From Kuschelorhynchus macadamiae (taxonomy: Eukaryota > Arthropoda > Insecta > Coleoptera > Curculionidae), in the NCBI GenBank assembly GCA_030620095.1, contig JAUTXW010000056.1, positions 1,179,501 to 1,243,500 on the forward strand: a DNA stretch of 64,000 nt. The letters are read 5' to 3'. Made by a program: the position numbers and the translations under genes. Of this stretch, positions 1 through 10,139 are shown piece after piece. Positions within the stretch are counted from its first letter, which is position 1, and each line of letters begins with the position of its first letter. The notes beneath the pieces are model-generated. The model was not told the DNA's origin, ran no database searches, and saw only the letters and a list, made by a program, of their open reading frames with translations.

Positions 1-929
1 TAATATTTAATTATTCTGGCTTTATTATTACATCGAGCCCATCTCGCTAATGAAGCTAGTTTTTGCGTCTTTTTTTCCTACTAATTAGCATTAAAGAAAA
101 TTTGTTCTATATCATTACTGTTAATAATAGGCCAAAAAGTATATGTAATGTATTTTGCCTATTACTAATATGTAGAAAAGTAAAATGCAACAAACCCTTC
201 TTTAAAATTTGCTTTTTTTGCTTACTATCTAGTATTAAATTAAAACTTCCAAAGCTTTTACAATTAAACATTAACTTATATCTATTTTACTTGGACCTCT
301 TTTATGTAGTACTGATAAAACATATTTAATTTTGACACAGAATTTAATTTTTTTATTTTGTTAGGAATGTATTAAGGTTATTTGTAGAGAGTAAACACCA
401 TATTTTCACATAAACAAGGAAAAAACTAATTCTAGTTATTTTTTCTTTAGGTACAAAGAAAACTCAATATCACAAGAAAACTGTTTATTGCTACGAACTG
501 AACAAGACAATAGACCATGTAATTTTGAATCTCACCATCGATGAAGAAAGCAGAAAAGGAAAATATATTTTAATTTATAGATTTAGAAGTTTGTAATCGT
601 TAGTAGAACAGTTTATGCTTTTGTAGTAAATCCCCGTGACTAGTTAATGCGTCTTATAAGTATGAGTAGGCGTGTTTGCAGAATTTGTAGTAAGATCTCT
701 TTATGTACAGATATATTTCAATTATATTTAATGCAAAAAGTTTCTACTTAGAAATGGAGATAAAGGTGACCCCATAGCTATCCCCATGTTATATTGAGAG
801 TTTGTTATTTTGTATACAATGTAAGTGGTTCAGTATTAATGCATTGTTTTACTACTACTTATTTGTGTTATTTGCCAATTCATACCATGTGGTATGTGTA
901 GCAAGCATTGTACATTTCATAAGGACCAT
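1..929. other. No gene recognised
   Basis: AT-rich sequence without a coding segment I can support on either strand. The short open frames here have no recognisable motif. Confidence 0.5.
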
Positions 930-1100
930 TTATGAAAAGTGATTTACTTTTCGCACTATTGAGAAAAGTATTTTCCTTTCCGCGCTAGTGTGAAAAAACA
1001 CCGAAATGAGTGTGAAATTTTCCACTTTTCGCACGCTCGTAGAAAAAATCTTGTAAGATATTCGTGTGAAAATAGTGCGTGTCTTAAACATTCATTTTTC
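930..1100. repeat. Cluster of GAAAAGTG / TTTTCGCAC motifs, possible MITE fragment
   Basis: The stretch holds repeated, partly inverted versions of ACTTTTCGCAC and GTGTGAAA (about 938-975, 1018-1036, 1060-1080). The pattern looks like a degraded terminal-repeat element. I could not define two ends or a target duplication. The minus-strand open frame across it (956-1252) is probably a by-product of the repeat. Confidence 0.3.
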
Positions 1101-2869
1101 ACCTTAGTATCATGAATAGCTATTATGTAAGTACCTTTAACTTTTCTTTTGACATTTTCGCTTTTGTTAACTTTTAAATCAGGGTCAAAAAAAACCCATT
1201 TTACAGAAAAAATATTTATTCCATTGGGTGGCTGAAACCTAGACCGTGGCATAAAACAGTGAACTTAAAATAATTAAATACACGGCTAACAAGTTTTATG
1301 AATAGGATTTGAAATGCTTACCCAATTTAATTAATCTTAATATTAATAAAATATTTATGAAATGTAAGGTGTTTATTTCCTAAATGATATGTTTATCTAG
1401 ACCTTTTCTTGGAATGATAAGAAGCAATGGAGAATTTATTAAATCAGTTTTGACCAATAAGTTTGAAATTTTTGTGCTTTTAGTTGGAGATACAATATTT
1501 AAATGACAAAAATTGTTTTATATTTCACTGGCTAATTTATAAATTTAACCAGTTATTTCAAACAACAAAAAAAGGAAATAAATTTAAAAGTGTAGATAAT
1601 TATCTACAGAGAGAAAGTTAGAAGGTAAATCTTAGCAGTTGTTATATGTACAAAACTCCACATTCTTAATGGTCCTGTCAATTTATTTGACGGCCAACAA
1701 ACCAGCGTAGGCTCGACTTTCCAACTAATTATTTTAATCCCCCGTCTGGCGTTTCAGTAGCCACGACAAGCATGAAAATTAATGATGTGCTACAAGTCCA
1801 GTCGTAAAAACCAAATCTCCGAGATTAATCGGTAACCTACACCGTGTTTTGGGTGTAGAGGCCTACCGTCATTTCTTTTTTCACTCTGGAAATGTATTAT
1901 TATTTCGTCGGTTGGTGACAGGGCGACATTTTACACCCTTTATTATTATTTTGGGTTGTTTATCTGATGGTAACCTTTCTGGGATAATTAATTTGGTTTA
2001 AATCCAGTTGGCGAGAAGACTTGCATTTGATGTATCTTAATTTCAGTCGATATAAATAATAAAATAATTGTGTTGAGAAAGACTAATGTAAAAATGTAAT
2101 TAAAAATGTTCTGTTGTTAAAAAAGCCTGGTCATAATATTATCACATTTTCAGTAGTTATTTAGTTTTTGCTCCCATTGTTTGTCTCATTATAACAATTT
2201 TAAATAAACCAATATAACTTGTAAAAATGATAATTTCCATTCTATGCCGGTTTTTGTTCACCTAGGTTATTGAGGCAGAAGAAAATATTTCAAAATTAAA
2301 CTATCTTTTCACCAGTTAAGTTATTTCGTAAAATGGTGGTTTAAACCATGCACAATAATACGAAGCTATGAAGATAAGATAAGAAAATAAATAGTTTCTT
2401 GTTTTAAATTTAACACAATTCTACAGAAACGCTTGGTACAGAAAACATCAAAACATCATTTTCTTTCTAGCCCTGGATTTGTGTTTTAAACCTAAAGTGA
2501 TAGCATAGCCATGACTTCTAGAGTAAAACAAAAGCTAGGTTTTTTATGCCTGAAATTGCCCAGGCTTCTGACTTGAGAGCAGCTCATGTTTAGAGTTATC
2601 AATGTGACCAATACAATATTACGATATTTTTGTATTTCTAGTTTCACGTACGAACTAAAATATTTTGGAACTAAGCTCTTGGAGAAACATCTATTGTACT
2701 GTCAAAAGAGATAAAACACTTACGGAATGACAACTGGTTCTAAATTAACCTGGAATAGAAAAGTCAGTACTATCGTTTTTTTTATAGAATTTCAGAATCT
2801 GCCTTGCTTAGGTAGTGAACCAACCTTAGCTTTAGAGCCATTTGAAGTCTACCACATTCAGTGTCTCCA
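1101..2869. other. No gene recognised; one less AT-rich block
   Basis: No coding signal or mobile element is recognised. Bases about 1681-1960 are less AT-rich than the surroundings and contain a small hairpin near 1830-1860, where two short complementary CTACAC/GTGTAG blocks flank a GTTTTG loop. I see no further basis for a call. Confidence 0.4.
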
Positions 2870-3130
2870 GTTCATAAGAGGGGTACGAAATCAAAACGAT
2901 TTTTATCAAAATTTTGCCAGATCATTCGTACTCTTGATTTTTTGGCAAAAAAAGTCCATCGAGAAATTAATTTTATAATTTTTAAGTTGTCACAGGCATA
3001 CCGACAATCCGACCAAAACTGGGATAACATGCCTTTATGTATTTGATTACAAAACAGATTATTTTGACATTTGACTAGGAAATTTCTAATCTATCATTAA
3101 TATTTTTTGCTTAATGTAATAGTAACGTTA
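2870..3130 (+). repeat. Dispersed repeat family A, left half, interrupted by a transposon
   Basis: This segment matches, base by base over most of its length, the reverse complement of about 14576-14830. Shared blocks include TCGTACTCTTGATTTTTTGG, CCGACAATC and CCAAAACTGGGA. It breaks off exactly where the terminal repeat AAGTGCGGGAC begins at 3131. The same repeat resumes at 6154. The family is unnamed by me and shows no coding content. Confidence 0.75.
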
Positions 3131-3440
3131 AAGTGCGGGACTCGAAAGAAAACAGGGCGGTCCTTAAAATAAAGGTTCATAGTCTTAAGCAAGCGGAAAA
3201 GTAAAATTTGTGTACGCAAATTAATTTTATGTTATTTTATTTGTTGTAATAATTTGCTGCTTCACCTATAAAGTGCGCCAGCTAAGCGATACGGAAAATT
3301 AATAGAAGATTTAGTAAATTTCGCACTGTCCACTTGTAATTGGGATGTGCCTAGAGTCTCCATGCACTTGCCGCTAGAAGGTTCTAGCTATTTCCAGTGG
3401 CGCCTATACATTTCGAGCATTTGTTTTAATTTCTATATAA

Positions 3441-4823
3441 ATGCGTTGCGTTGAATTTGAATTATTATTTCGAAGTAACGATGGCGAGCAAAAGAGGAAA
3501 ACAATTCGAAGCGGTGCACGTGAAGTTATTGCGAGCGTTATAGAGGCCTGTACTAGAGAAACTGAAAATAATAGTTTGACTATTCCAATTCAAAATCGAG
3601 CAGAACGTGCTGCATTTTATACTGGGGTTTGGAAAGTAGTGTAAGAAAAATTCAAAGAGAACATAATGATCGCTCATGTTCTACTTCACCTTTAAAATCT
3701 CCTGGTAAAAAAAGACCCCGATTATCATACAAAGATAAAATTGACGATGGTGATTTTCAAGTAATTCGACGAACAATAGAGGATTTTTATATAAACTTGA
3801 AGAAGGTTCTGACCCGCAAACCTCTACTTCGTGCTGTAAAGAACAAAATAAATTTTCCATACGGGTATAAAACCTTAAATCGGCTTTTACGATCAAATGG
3901 TTTTGTTTGGCGCAAGTGCCAAAATAATTGCTCATTGCGAGACCAAATATTTTTCACTGGCGGGTGAAATATCTATCAACTGTAAGGCAATATAGGCAAG
4001 AAGGACGCAATATTATGTATTTAGACGAAACCTGGGTAGATAATGATATGACAGTGAACAAATGCTTGCAAAGTGAAAGTGTTACAGGTGTAGTTCAGGG
4101 AATCCGCTATAGGAGTCGCTTTATTATAGTTCATGCCGGTTCAGAAGCCGGATTTGTTCCAGGATGGACAGATGAATATAAATAATTTTAAAAAGTGGTT
4201 ACTCGAGAAGCTTCTACAGAACATTTCTCCCAAATCAGTCGTGCTAATGGATAATGCGTCTTATCAGTCTCACGTAGAAGATAAAGTGCCAACTAAATAC
4301 TCTACAAAAGCTCATTATGTTATCGTGGCTTAAATCGAACAATCTTGTATGTGATCCAACATGGAGAAAATATCAATTATATGAAGTAATATCAGCCAAC
4401 AAGCCTAGAGAAAAAAAGTATAAAATTGACGGTGTTTTACGTAACCACGGTCATACACCTTTAAGGCTGCCTCCATACATGTGTGACCTCAACCCTATTG
4501 AACTTGCATGGGCAGGAGTAAAAAAATATAATCGAGAGCGCAACACCGGTGAACTTTCAATTAAAGATTTAAATAAAATAACATTAGAAGCGGTTGATTC
4601 AATATCGGCTGAAAATTGGAAATCGTATGTTAAACACGTTCGTTCTATTGAAGATAAATACTGGGAAGTAGATGGCAAAATTGAAACGGTTATTGATGAT
4701 TTAGTTATTACACTGAGATCTTTAAGTAACGACGACGAAACCTCATCATTTTCAGAGGAAGACAACGATTTAAAAGGAATCGAACTATTAGAATCACAGC
4801 CGTCAACCTCAAAAATGGCTTAA
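3441..4823 (+). pseudogene. Frameshifted DD82E transposase of the IS630/Tc1/mariner superfamily
   Basis: The transposase would cut and join DNA at TA sites. The reading frame is broken into five overlapping pieces (3441-3644, 3629-3967, 3928-4185, 4133-4333, 4317-4823) by small indels. All three catalytic acids remain: D in YLDETW, D in VVLMDNASY and E in CDLNPIEL. Treating the break near 4320 as one extra base, I count 82 residues between the second D and the E. That is far more than the 34 of ordinary Tc1/mariner enzymes and matches the DD82E group, which I recall as Sailor. The N-terminal 150 or so residues should hold the helix-turn-helix DNA-binding part. The last piece ends with an acidic, serine-rich tail (4740-4823). 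It is not functional as read. Family placement is firm; the name Sailor is from memory. Confidence 0.8.
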
Positions 4824-4992
4824 TTTTTCTTCATACATTTTGTAAAATTGTTCCTAAAGTAGCTGTCAATAAACTGCTTCAAAATAATTAATTTTTTGTT
4901 CAATACCGGGTGTCAAAAAATATCTAGCATTGCAATTAATATTTGAAAAACTACAGAACTCATATTTTTCAAAAATTAACACATCAGTGTAG

Positions 4993-5762
4993 TTATAGTA
5001 GGGCAACTAGCACTGATTCCAGTGAACAAGATTTATCAAAATTTTAACTTATGCAGTTCGACTTTGGGCTATTCGGGTATGCCAAAAAAGACCGTTTGTC
5101 TCCGTCTGTCATATAACTTTGTACAGGAGGCGTCATTGTGAAGTACTATACAGGGCGTTTGCTAATTGCGTGCTAATGTTAAAGGGGGGTAATTCTGGGA
5201 CCTTTTCAAGAAAAAAGTTTAATATGAACCTAAAAGTCTTAACTTTGGAGATACAGGGTTTTAAAAAAACATTTTTTTTAAATCCTAATTCTGATGCTAT
5301 TATAGATAAATAACTGAGTGAAATTTGATACACGACTTTTATGCATAAAAGAGTATAATCAATTTTTGATATTTCTACCAGTGACGTGCATATGTAATTA
5401 ACCTGGGTAAATCCGTCTGCTCCTTAATGCATAGAAGACGTGTATCAAATTTCATGCAGTTATCTACAATAGCATCAGAATTGGGATGAAAAAAATGTTT
5501 TCTTTTTAAACTCTACCATCCTATATCTCAAAAGTTAAGATTTTTAGGACATAAAAACACCCCCTTTAATATCAGCACGCAATTAGGAAACGCCCTGTAT
5601 AGTACTTCACAATGACTGCCCCTGTATAAAGTAATATGACAAACGGAGACAGACGGCCACTTTTGGCATACCCGAGTAGCCCAAAGTCGAACTGCATAAA
5701 TTAAAATTTTAATAAATCTCGTTCACTGGATCTGATGCTGGCTGCCCTTGTAAAATCTGGAC
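4993..5762. repeat. Foldback element with arms of about 340 bp
   Basis: The left arm (about 4993-5346) and right arm (about 5424-5762) are imperfect inverted copies. Shared blocks include CAGTTCGACTTTGGGC, GTACTATACAGGGCGTTT and GACGTGTATCAAATTTCA with their complements. They are separated by about 75 bp of unique loop. There is no coding potential beyond short frames in the arms. It lies downstream of the DD82E transposase and may be a nested insertion. Confidence 0.75.
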
Positions 5763-5946
5763 TTGTAAATCGTGTATCACTATACTGGGTGGTCCAATAA
5801 TAGTGGACGTAGGCAGTAGCTCGGGAACCGTTAATGACAGAACTCAAGAAAAAATATATTTATAGGTAAATCGATAAAGAAAAATCAAAATTAAATCATT
5901 TTAGAATTCGAAAGTTCTCCATTTTTGCAACACAAAAGAGATGTAG

Positions 5947-6153
5947 AAGTGCGGTACACAAAAGAAAATAGACAAATATAGATAAAGGTTCATTAAGCAT
6001 AGTTACATTTTTTAATTATTTGAAGTGCGTAAAGTCAAAAAGGAGAGACATATTATTTAAAGAACGACGGGACACCACTGGTTTAAAGAGATTTCTTGGA
6101 CGACCTTCCTAAACCGATGGACTTCGCCCGGTTTTCTTTCGTGTCCCGCACTT
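5947..6153. mobile_element. MITE-like unit of about 207 bp with the same AAGTGCGG ends
   Basis: The left end at 5947-5974 is a variant of the 3131 end (AAGTGCGGTACAC versus AAGTGCGGGACTC), with a shared subterminal block AAAGGTTCAT. The right end is the inverted AAGTGCGGGACAC at 6126-6153. It is either an independent MITE or an internally duplicated end of the larger insertion. There is no coding capacity. Confidence 0.55.
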
Positions 6154-6460
6154 CACTCTGTAACATTGATTTCAAAATTACATTTTATGGTCTAAATATT
6201 TACTCAGTAAAAAACAGTACGCACTATCGGAATCTAGAGCTAAATTGACAGGATAATTTTACATATTTTTAAGGCAAATAACGCCCTTCTTATTGTAAAT
6301 ATACACCATTAATGATCATTTTAAAGCCCCTGATAAATTATTGACTGTTGGATTTGATAACTTCAAGGGGTAAAATAATAAGGCAAAAAATTACTACAAA
6401 ATAGAGTTATGCTGCTTTTTGATTCTTTATCATTCGATATAAATTTGATGTGAATTAAAT
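6154..6460 (+). repeat. Dispersed repeat family A, right half
   Basis: It continues the repeat interrupted at 3130 and matches the reverse complement of about 14265-14575. Shared pieces are ACATTTTATGGTCTAAATAT, AGGCAAATAACG and TTCGATATAAATTTG. Confidence 0.75.
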
Positions 6461-6500
6461 TACACGTTGATGTATTATGTTGTGGTTTTAGATATAGCCT

Positions 6501-6533
6501 AATAATAATAATAATAATAAAAATAATAATAAT
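6501..6533 (+). repeat. (AAT)n microsatellite
   Basis: About ten AAT units with one interruption, just upstream of the 5'-truncated LINE. Confidence 0.9.
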
Positions 6534-6540
6534 ATATTAC

Positions 6541-9183
6541 GTGTTAAAAAGGCTACTATACAAGGTTAACAAAATCCACAATAAAATAGCCAGATTTAAT
6601 AGAACTAATTTAACTCATGGAGGCACCATGATAATGTCTTCAAACAACGATTTTTCCGAAATATCAAAGTATAATCATTTATTATCTGAAAAAGTATTTG
6701 AATTTTCTATCGTTTATCACAATACTTATGACCTTTATATTATTTGTATTTATAGAACACCTGATGCTGATGTGCAATTATTCTGCCATAACCTTCTAAG
6801 TTTGCTCGAGTCCCTTCCTGTAAAAAGCAAATTAATCTTATGTGGCGATTTCAATATTGACTTTTCCAGTGTGTGTGCTGCTCAGGAATGTCTTCAGTCC
6901 ATCTTTGAGTCATTAGGAATTGCCATACACGTCAACTCACCAACCAGAATTACTAAGACAAGTGCCAGTACTATAGATTACGTTGTGTCTTCTTTCGATC
7001 CTAGCTCCGTCGAATGTAATGTCTTAAGTCCAGGTTTCTCCGATCATGAAGCAATTTTCACAAAATTTTCAATTACATCCAAAGCCAAAAATTCCTCTAG
7101 ACAAGTAGGCCGTATTTTTTCGGTTAGAAATTTCATTAATTTCAAACACCTATGTCAAATAACTGACTGGGACTCTCACACTTATGATGTCGACACTGAA
7201 TTTTCTCGTTTTATAAAAACTCTAACTAATATAGCTTCTGAATCTTTTCCTCTTAGGCCTATCAAAAATAAAAGAAGTAAACCCTGGTCCACTAAAGGTT
7301 TACATATATCTTCTAAGAACATGCGGTCACTATCTCATTTAAAGAAATTTTCGGACAGTGTCTTTTTTCATAATTATGTAAAATCATACAGAAAAATTTA
7401 TCATAAAACTATTAAAGCCGCCAAAGATATTTATTACAATAATAGACTTTCTAACGCCAAAAATGTAGCTAAAGAAACCTGGTCTATCGTAAATGATTTA
7501 AGAAACAAAACTCCTTTATCCAGCACTATCCTTACCTCTCCTAAGGACCTAAACAATTATTTTGTAAATGTAGCCAAAGATTTGACTAAATCCGTATCTC
7601 AATCTAATGACCCAATTTCATATATCTCTAATCATAGGGTAAACCTGCACAGTTTCTTCTTTTCACCAGTAGTTTTATCAGAACTTCGTAGTACAATTAA
7701 TGATATCAAAAATAAATCTTCTTCGGGAACTGATGGGCTTACTTTAAAAATGTATTCAAGTCTGCCGGAATGCACACTAGAGCATCTGACTACTTTGATA
7801 AATATGTCTTTCCAAAATGGTACTTTTCCAAGCTGCCTTAAAACTGCAATAATCATACCTCTTCACAAAGGAGGTGTTTCAGAAGAAGCTTCGAACTATC
7901 GCCCAATTGCACTTCTCCCTACGCTATCTAAGATCATCGAAAGACTGGTTAAAAAAAGGCTTTTATCATTTCTGTCTAGATATGAAATACTTACAAAACA
8001 TCAATTTGGATTTCTAAGTAACAAATGCACAAGCGATGCCATGTTTTCCCTTCTTAATAGAGTTTACTCCAGCCTAAACAACCATCACGCTACGGCAACA
8101 ATTTTCTGTGATTTTTCCAAAGCTTTCGATTGTGTGAATCATAATATATTAACTAACAAACTGCAGTACTATGGATTTAGAGGGGCTCCTCTCAATTGGT
8201 TTAAGTCATATCTTAGCAACAGAAATCAAGTTGTGAAAGTTGACAACAGGATGTCTTCTTGTAGGCCAATGGAATATGGAGTGCCTCAAGGCTCGGTACT
8301 AGGCCCTATCTTGTTTCTTCTGTTCATAAACGACATGGCTAATTTAAACATTAGTGGAAAAATATGTCTCTTTGCGGACGATACCAGCTTTACGTGGAGC
8401 CACCCAGATGTCACGGACCTACATAGGATTGTATCTAATGACCTAATCACCATTAAATCCTGGTGCGATTCTAATCTCCTATGTTTGAACATCTCTAAAA
8501 CGAAAGTCTTGTCTTATAAAAACACGCTGCAACCCTTTGACCTTAATGGCACCACTATTGATGTCGTAAACTCTGTAAAATTTCTAGGGCTTCTTGTAGA
8601 TGATTCTTTAAAATGGGATCCACATATCGACGCTTTGTCAAGGAAGTTAGGTTCTGCTTGCTTTGCGTTAAGATCTGTTTCCGCGGAGCTTAGCTTTTCT
8701 ACCTCTAGAACTGTTTATTTTGCTCTTGTTGAGTCGCACCTCAGATATGCTATTCCATTCTGGGGTACATGTTGTGCGACTCAATTTGATCGAATTTTTA
8801 TACTACAAAAAAGAGCTGTTCGTTACCTACTGAGACTTAACAGTAGAACTCACTACCGAGATTTCTTTAAAAGATATAAAATACTAACCCTTCCTTGCTT
8901 ATTCATTTTGGAATCGGTTTGCTTAATTCGTAAGCACGCACCTGCTCTATTAGAGAGACCTTCTCACAACTACCCTCTCAGAAATACTGAGCACGATCTC
9001 TATCTTCCAACCCCACACTCAGAGTTAATTAAAAGATCAGTAATCTACAATGCAAAAAAAATGCATAATCACCTGCCATTTAACATCAAATCCATAATAT
9101 CTCTGACTTCATTTCGCAAGGCTTTGAAATCATTCTTACTGGAAAGAGCCTTCTACACCGTGAACGAGTTTTACAACACATAA
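6541..9183 (+). CDS. LINE ORF2 protein, endonuclease (partial) plus reverse transcriptase
   Basis: The frame encodes 880 residues without a stop. Residues about 14-180 are the C-terminal part of an APE-type endonuclease, with CGDFNID, TIDYVVSS and FSDHEA. A linker follows, then a reverse transcriptase from about 400: NYRPIALLPTLSKI, HQFGFLSNKCTSDAMF, motif A FCDFSKAFDC, motif B GVPQGSVLGP and catalytic motif C FADDTSF. The C-terminal domain carries KFLGLLVDDSLKWD and LQKRAVRYLL. The protein nicks target DNA and copies its own RNA. The first 13 or so residues are probably flanking DNA read through, so the start at 6541 is not biological. As the N-terminal endonuclease residues are missing, this copy could not move itself. 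Confidence 0.9.
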   Translation: MLKRLLYKVNKIHNKIARFNRTNLTHGGTMIMSSNNDFSEISKYNHLLSEKVFEFSIVYHNTYDLYIICIYRTPDADVQLFCHNLLSLLESLPVKSKLILCGDFNIDFSSVCAAQECLQSIFESLGIAIHVNSPTRITKTSASTIDYVVSSFDPSSVECNVLSPGFSDHEAIFTKFSITSKAKNSSRQVGRIFSVRNFINFKHLCQITDWDSHTYDVDTEFSRFIKTLTNIASESFPLRPIKNKRSKPWSTKGLHISSKNMRSLSHLKKFSDSVFFHNYVKSYRKIYHKTIKAAKDIYYNNRLSNAKNVAKETWSIVNDLRNKTPLSSTILTSPKDLNNYFVNVAKDLTKSVSQSNDPISYISNHRVNLHSFFFSPVVLSELRSTINDIKNKSSSGTDGLTLKMYSSLPECTLEHLTTLINMSFQNGTFPSCLKTAIIIPLHKGGVSEEASNYRPIALLPTLSKIIERLVKKRLLSFLSRYEILTKHQFGFLSNKCTSDAMFSLLNRVYSSLNNHHATATIFCDFSKAFDCVNHNILTNKLQYYGFRGAPLNWFKSYLSNRNQVVKVDNRMSSCRPMEYGVPQGSVLGPILFLLFINDMANLNISGKICLFADDTSFTWSHPDVTDLHRIVSNDLITIKSWCDSNLLCLNISKTKVLSYKNTLQPFDLNGTTIDVVNSVKFLGLLVDDSLKWDPHIDALSRKLGSACFALRSVSAELSFSTSRTVYFALVESHLRYAIPFWGTCCATQFDRIFILQKRAVRYLLRLNSRTHYRDFFKRYKILTLPCLFILESVCLIRKHAPALLERPSHNYPLRNTEHDLYLPTPHSELIKRSVIYNAKKMHNHLPFNIKSIISLTSFRKALKSFLLERAFYTVNEFYNT

Positions 9184-9580
9184 TTTTATCCTTATGAACC
9201 CCTAGTGTGATAGTTGCCATTACCAACCATTTTTACCGAACTTTGTATATGTATTTTTTTAATTGTTTCGTACTTTTTTATTTTTTACTTTGCTTTTTTA
9301 TTTTTTTACATTATATTTATGAAAATGTTTATAACATAGTACGACTGACAAAGTACATTTCTAATGTACTTCTTTTAGGATTCTATAATATTAATATTCT
9401 AAATTCCTGATTTAAATATTATTTTTCTATAATATTTATGATGTGTTTTTGTCTTGTTTTGTTTGCTAATTTTGATGTTTGTAAACTATTTTTTTACAAC
9501 AGCTTTGTCCACAAAATTGTAAAATTTTTTTTGACAATAAAGCATTTATTTATTTATTTATTTTATTTATAATAAATAAC
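6580..9580 (+). mobile_element. 5'-truncated CR1-group-like LINE (element 1)
   Basis: The element begins inside the endonuclease domain, since similarity to the full-length minus-strand LINE at 20361-25470 starts around residue 14 of the frame (near 6580). It runs through ORF2 and a 3' UTR of about 350 bp to AATAAAGCAT and a (TTTA)n tail at 9545-9575. ORF1 and the start of ORF2 are missing, as is usual when target-primed reverse transcription stops early. The intact frame suggests a young copy. It belongs to a different subfamily from the minus-strand element, because the proteins differ throughout. Confidence 0.85.
9535..9580 (+). terminator. LINE 3' end: AATAAAGCAT poly(A)-type signal and (TTTA)n tail
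   Basis: The sequence ACAATAAAGCAT is followed directly by TTTATTTATTTATTT. The minus-strand LINE ends in the same AATAAAGCAT followed by a (TTTG)n tail. The shared block is therefore the likely 3' recognition end of both elements. Confidence 0.75.
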
Positions 9581-10049
9581 AAAATTTAGGTTAGTAAAAT
9601 GTATAATAAACTAATCAAGCCCCACACTACGCACTTCATCACGGGATAAGTTTTGCTAGGTGCTCAAGCCATAGTTTGTCACTTTGATTAAAACCCAAAG
9701 GACTGGACTGTATAATAATGCTATAATGTATACTAAAGAAACTAAGATACACGAAAAATAGTAAACAAAATCACTTTAAATACTAAACATACAATTGTAT
9801 TAAGTTACGTTTTCTATCAGCTGCCTGTGTTCTAGTACCCATGTTCGTGTTCGTTTCTTAAAAACATATATAGACCGACTGTTACGAATTTCCTGTGAAA
9901 GAAAGACTTTTCTGCTTGATTAATTCTAACGTTTTTATTTTCCTTTTGTCTTGTGTCGTAATTATCTTCAATTGGATTTAAATTTTCTATATTCTTATAA
10001 ATATGTATAAGATTTTTTTTGCGAATAGCTGCCTTGAACTACATATTTG
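9581..10049. other. No gene recognised
   Basis: AT-rich spacer between two LINEs. No motif recognised. Confidence 0.5.
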
Positions 10050-10139
10050 TGTTTCTCGAAACAAACTTTCTGTTGACAAGCGAGTAGATTTATTCAGAAT
10101 CATTAATTTAGAATTATTTTTTGGGTAACTACAAGTTTC

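Larger units (their letters stand above)
3131..6153 (+). mobile_element. IS630/Tc1/mariner-type insertion (DD82E transposase) with AAGTGCGGGAC ends
   Basis: The left end at 3131-3158 and the right end at 6126-6153 are inverted repeats of about 28 bp, starting AAGTGCGGGAC and sharing CGAAAGAAAAC. Comparison with the uninterrupted repeat copy near 14576 shows this whole block is absent there. The site reads GTTA|TTCTG when empty; here it is GTTA before the element and CACTCTG after it, which fits a TA target duplication with one mutated copy. Inside are a frameshifted transposase (3441-4823), a foldback (4993-5762) and a second left-type end at 5947. The block may therefore be one element with later insertions, or two related elements side by side. 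That all parts arrived together is inference. Confidence 0.65.

Noticed and set aside
956..1252. 98-residue minus-strand frame
   Set aside because: It overlaps repeated TTTTCGCAC motifs and shows no domain, so it is likely a repeat by-product.
1681..1960. Less AT-rich block as a possible regulatory element
   Set aside because: Base composition alone is not enough. There is no repeated motif, exon or terminus.
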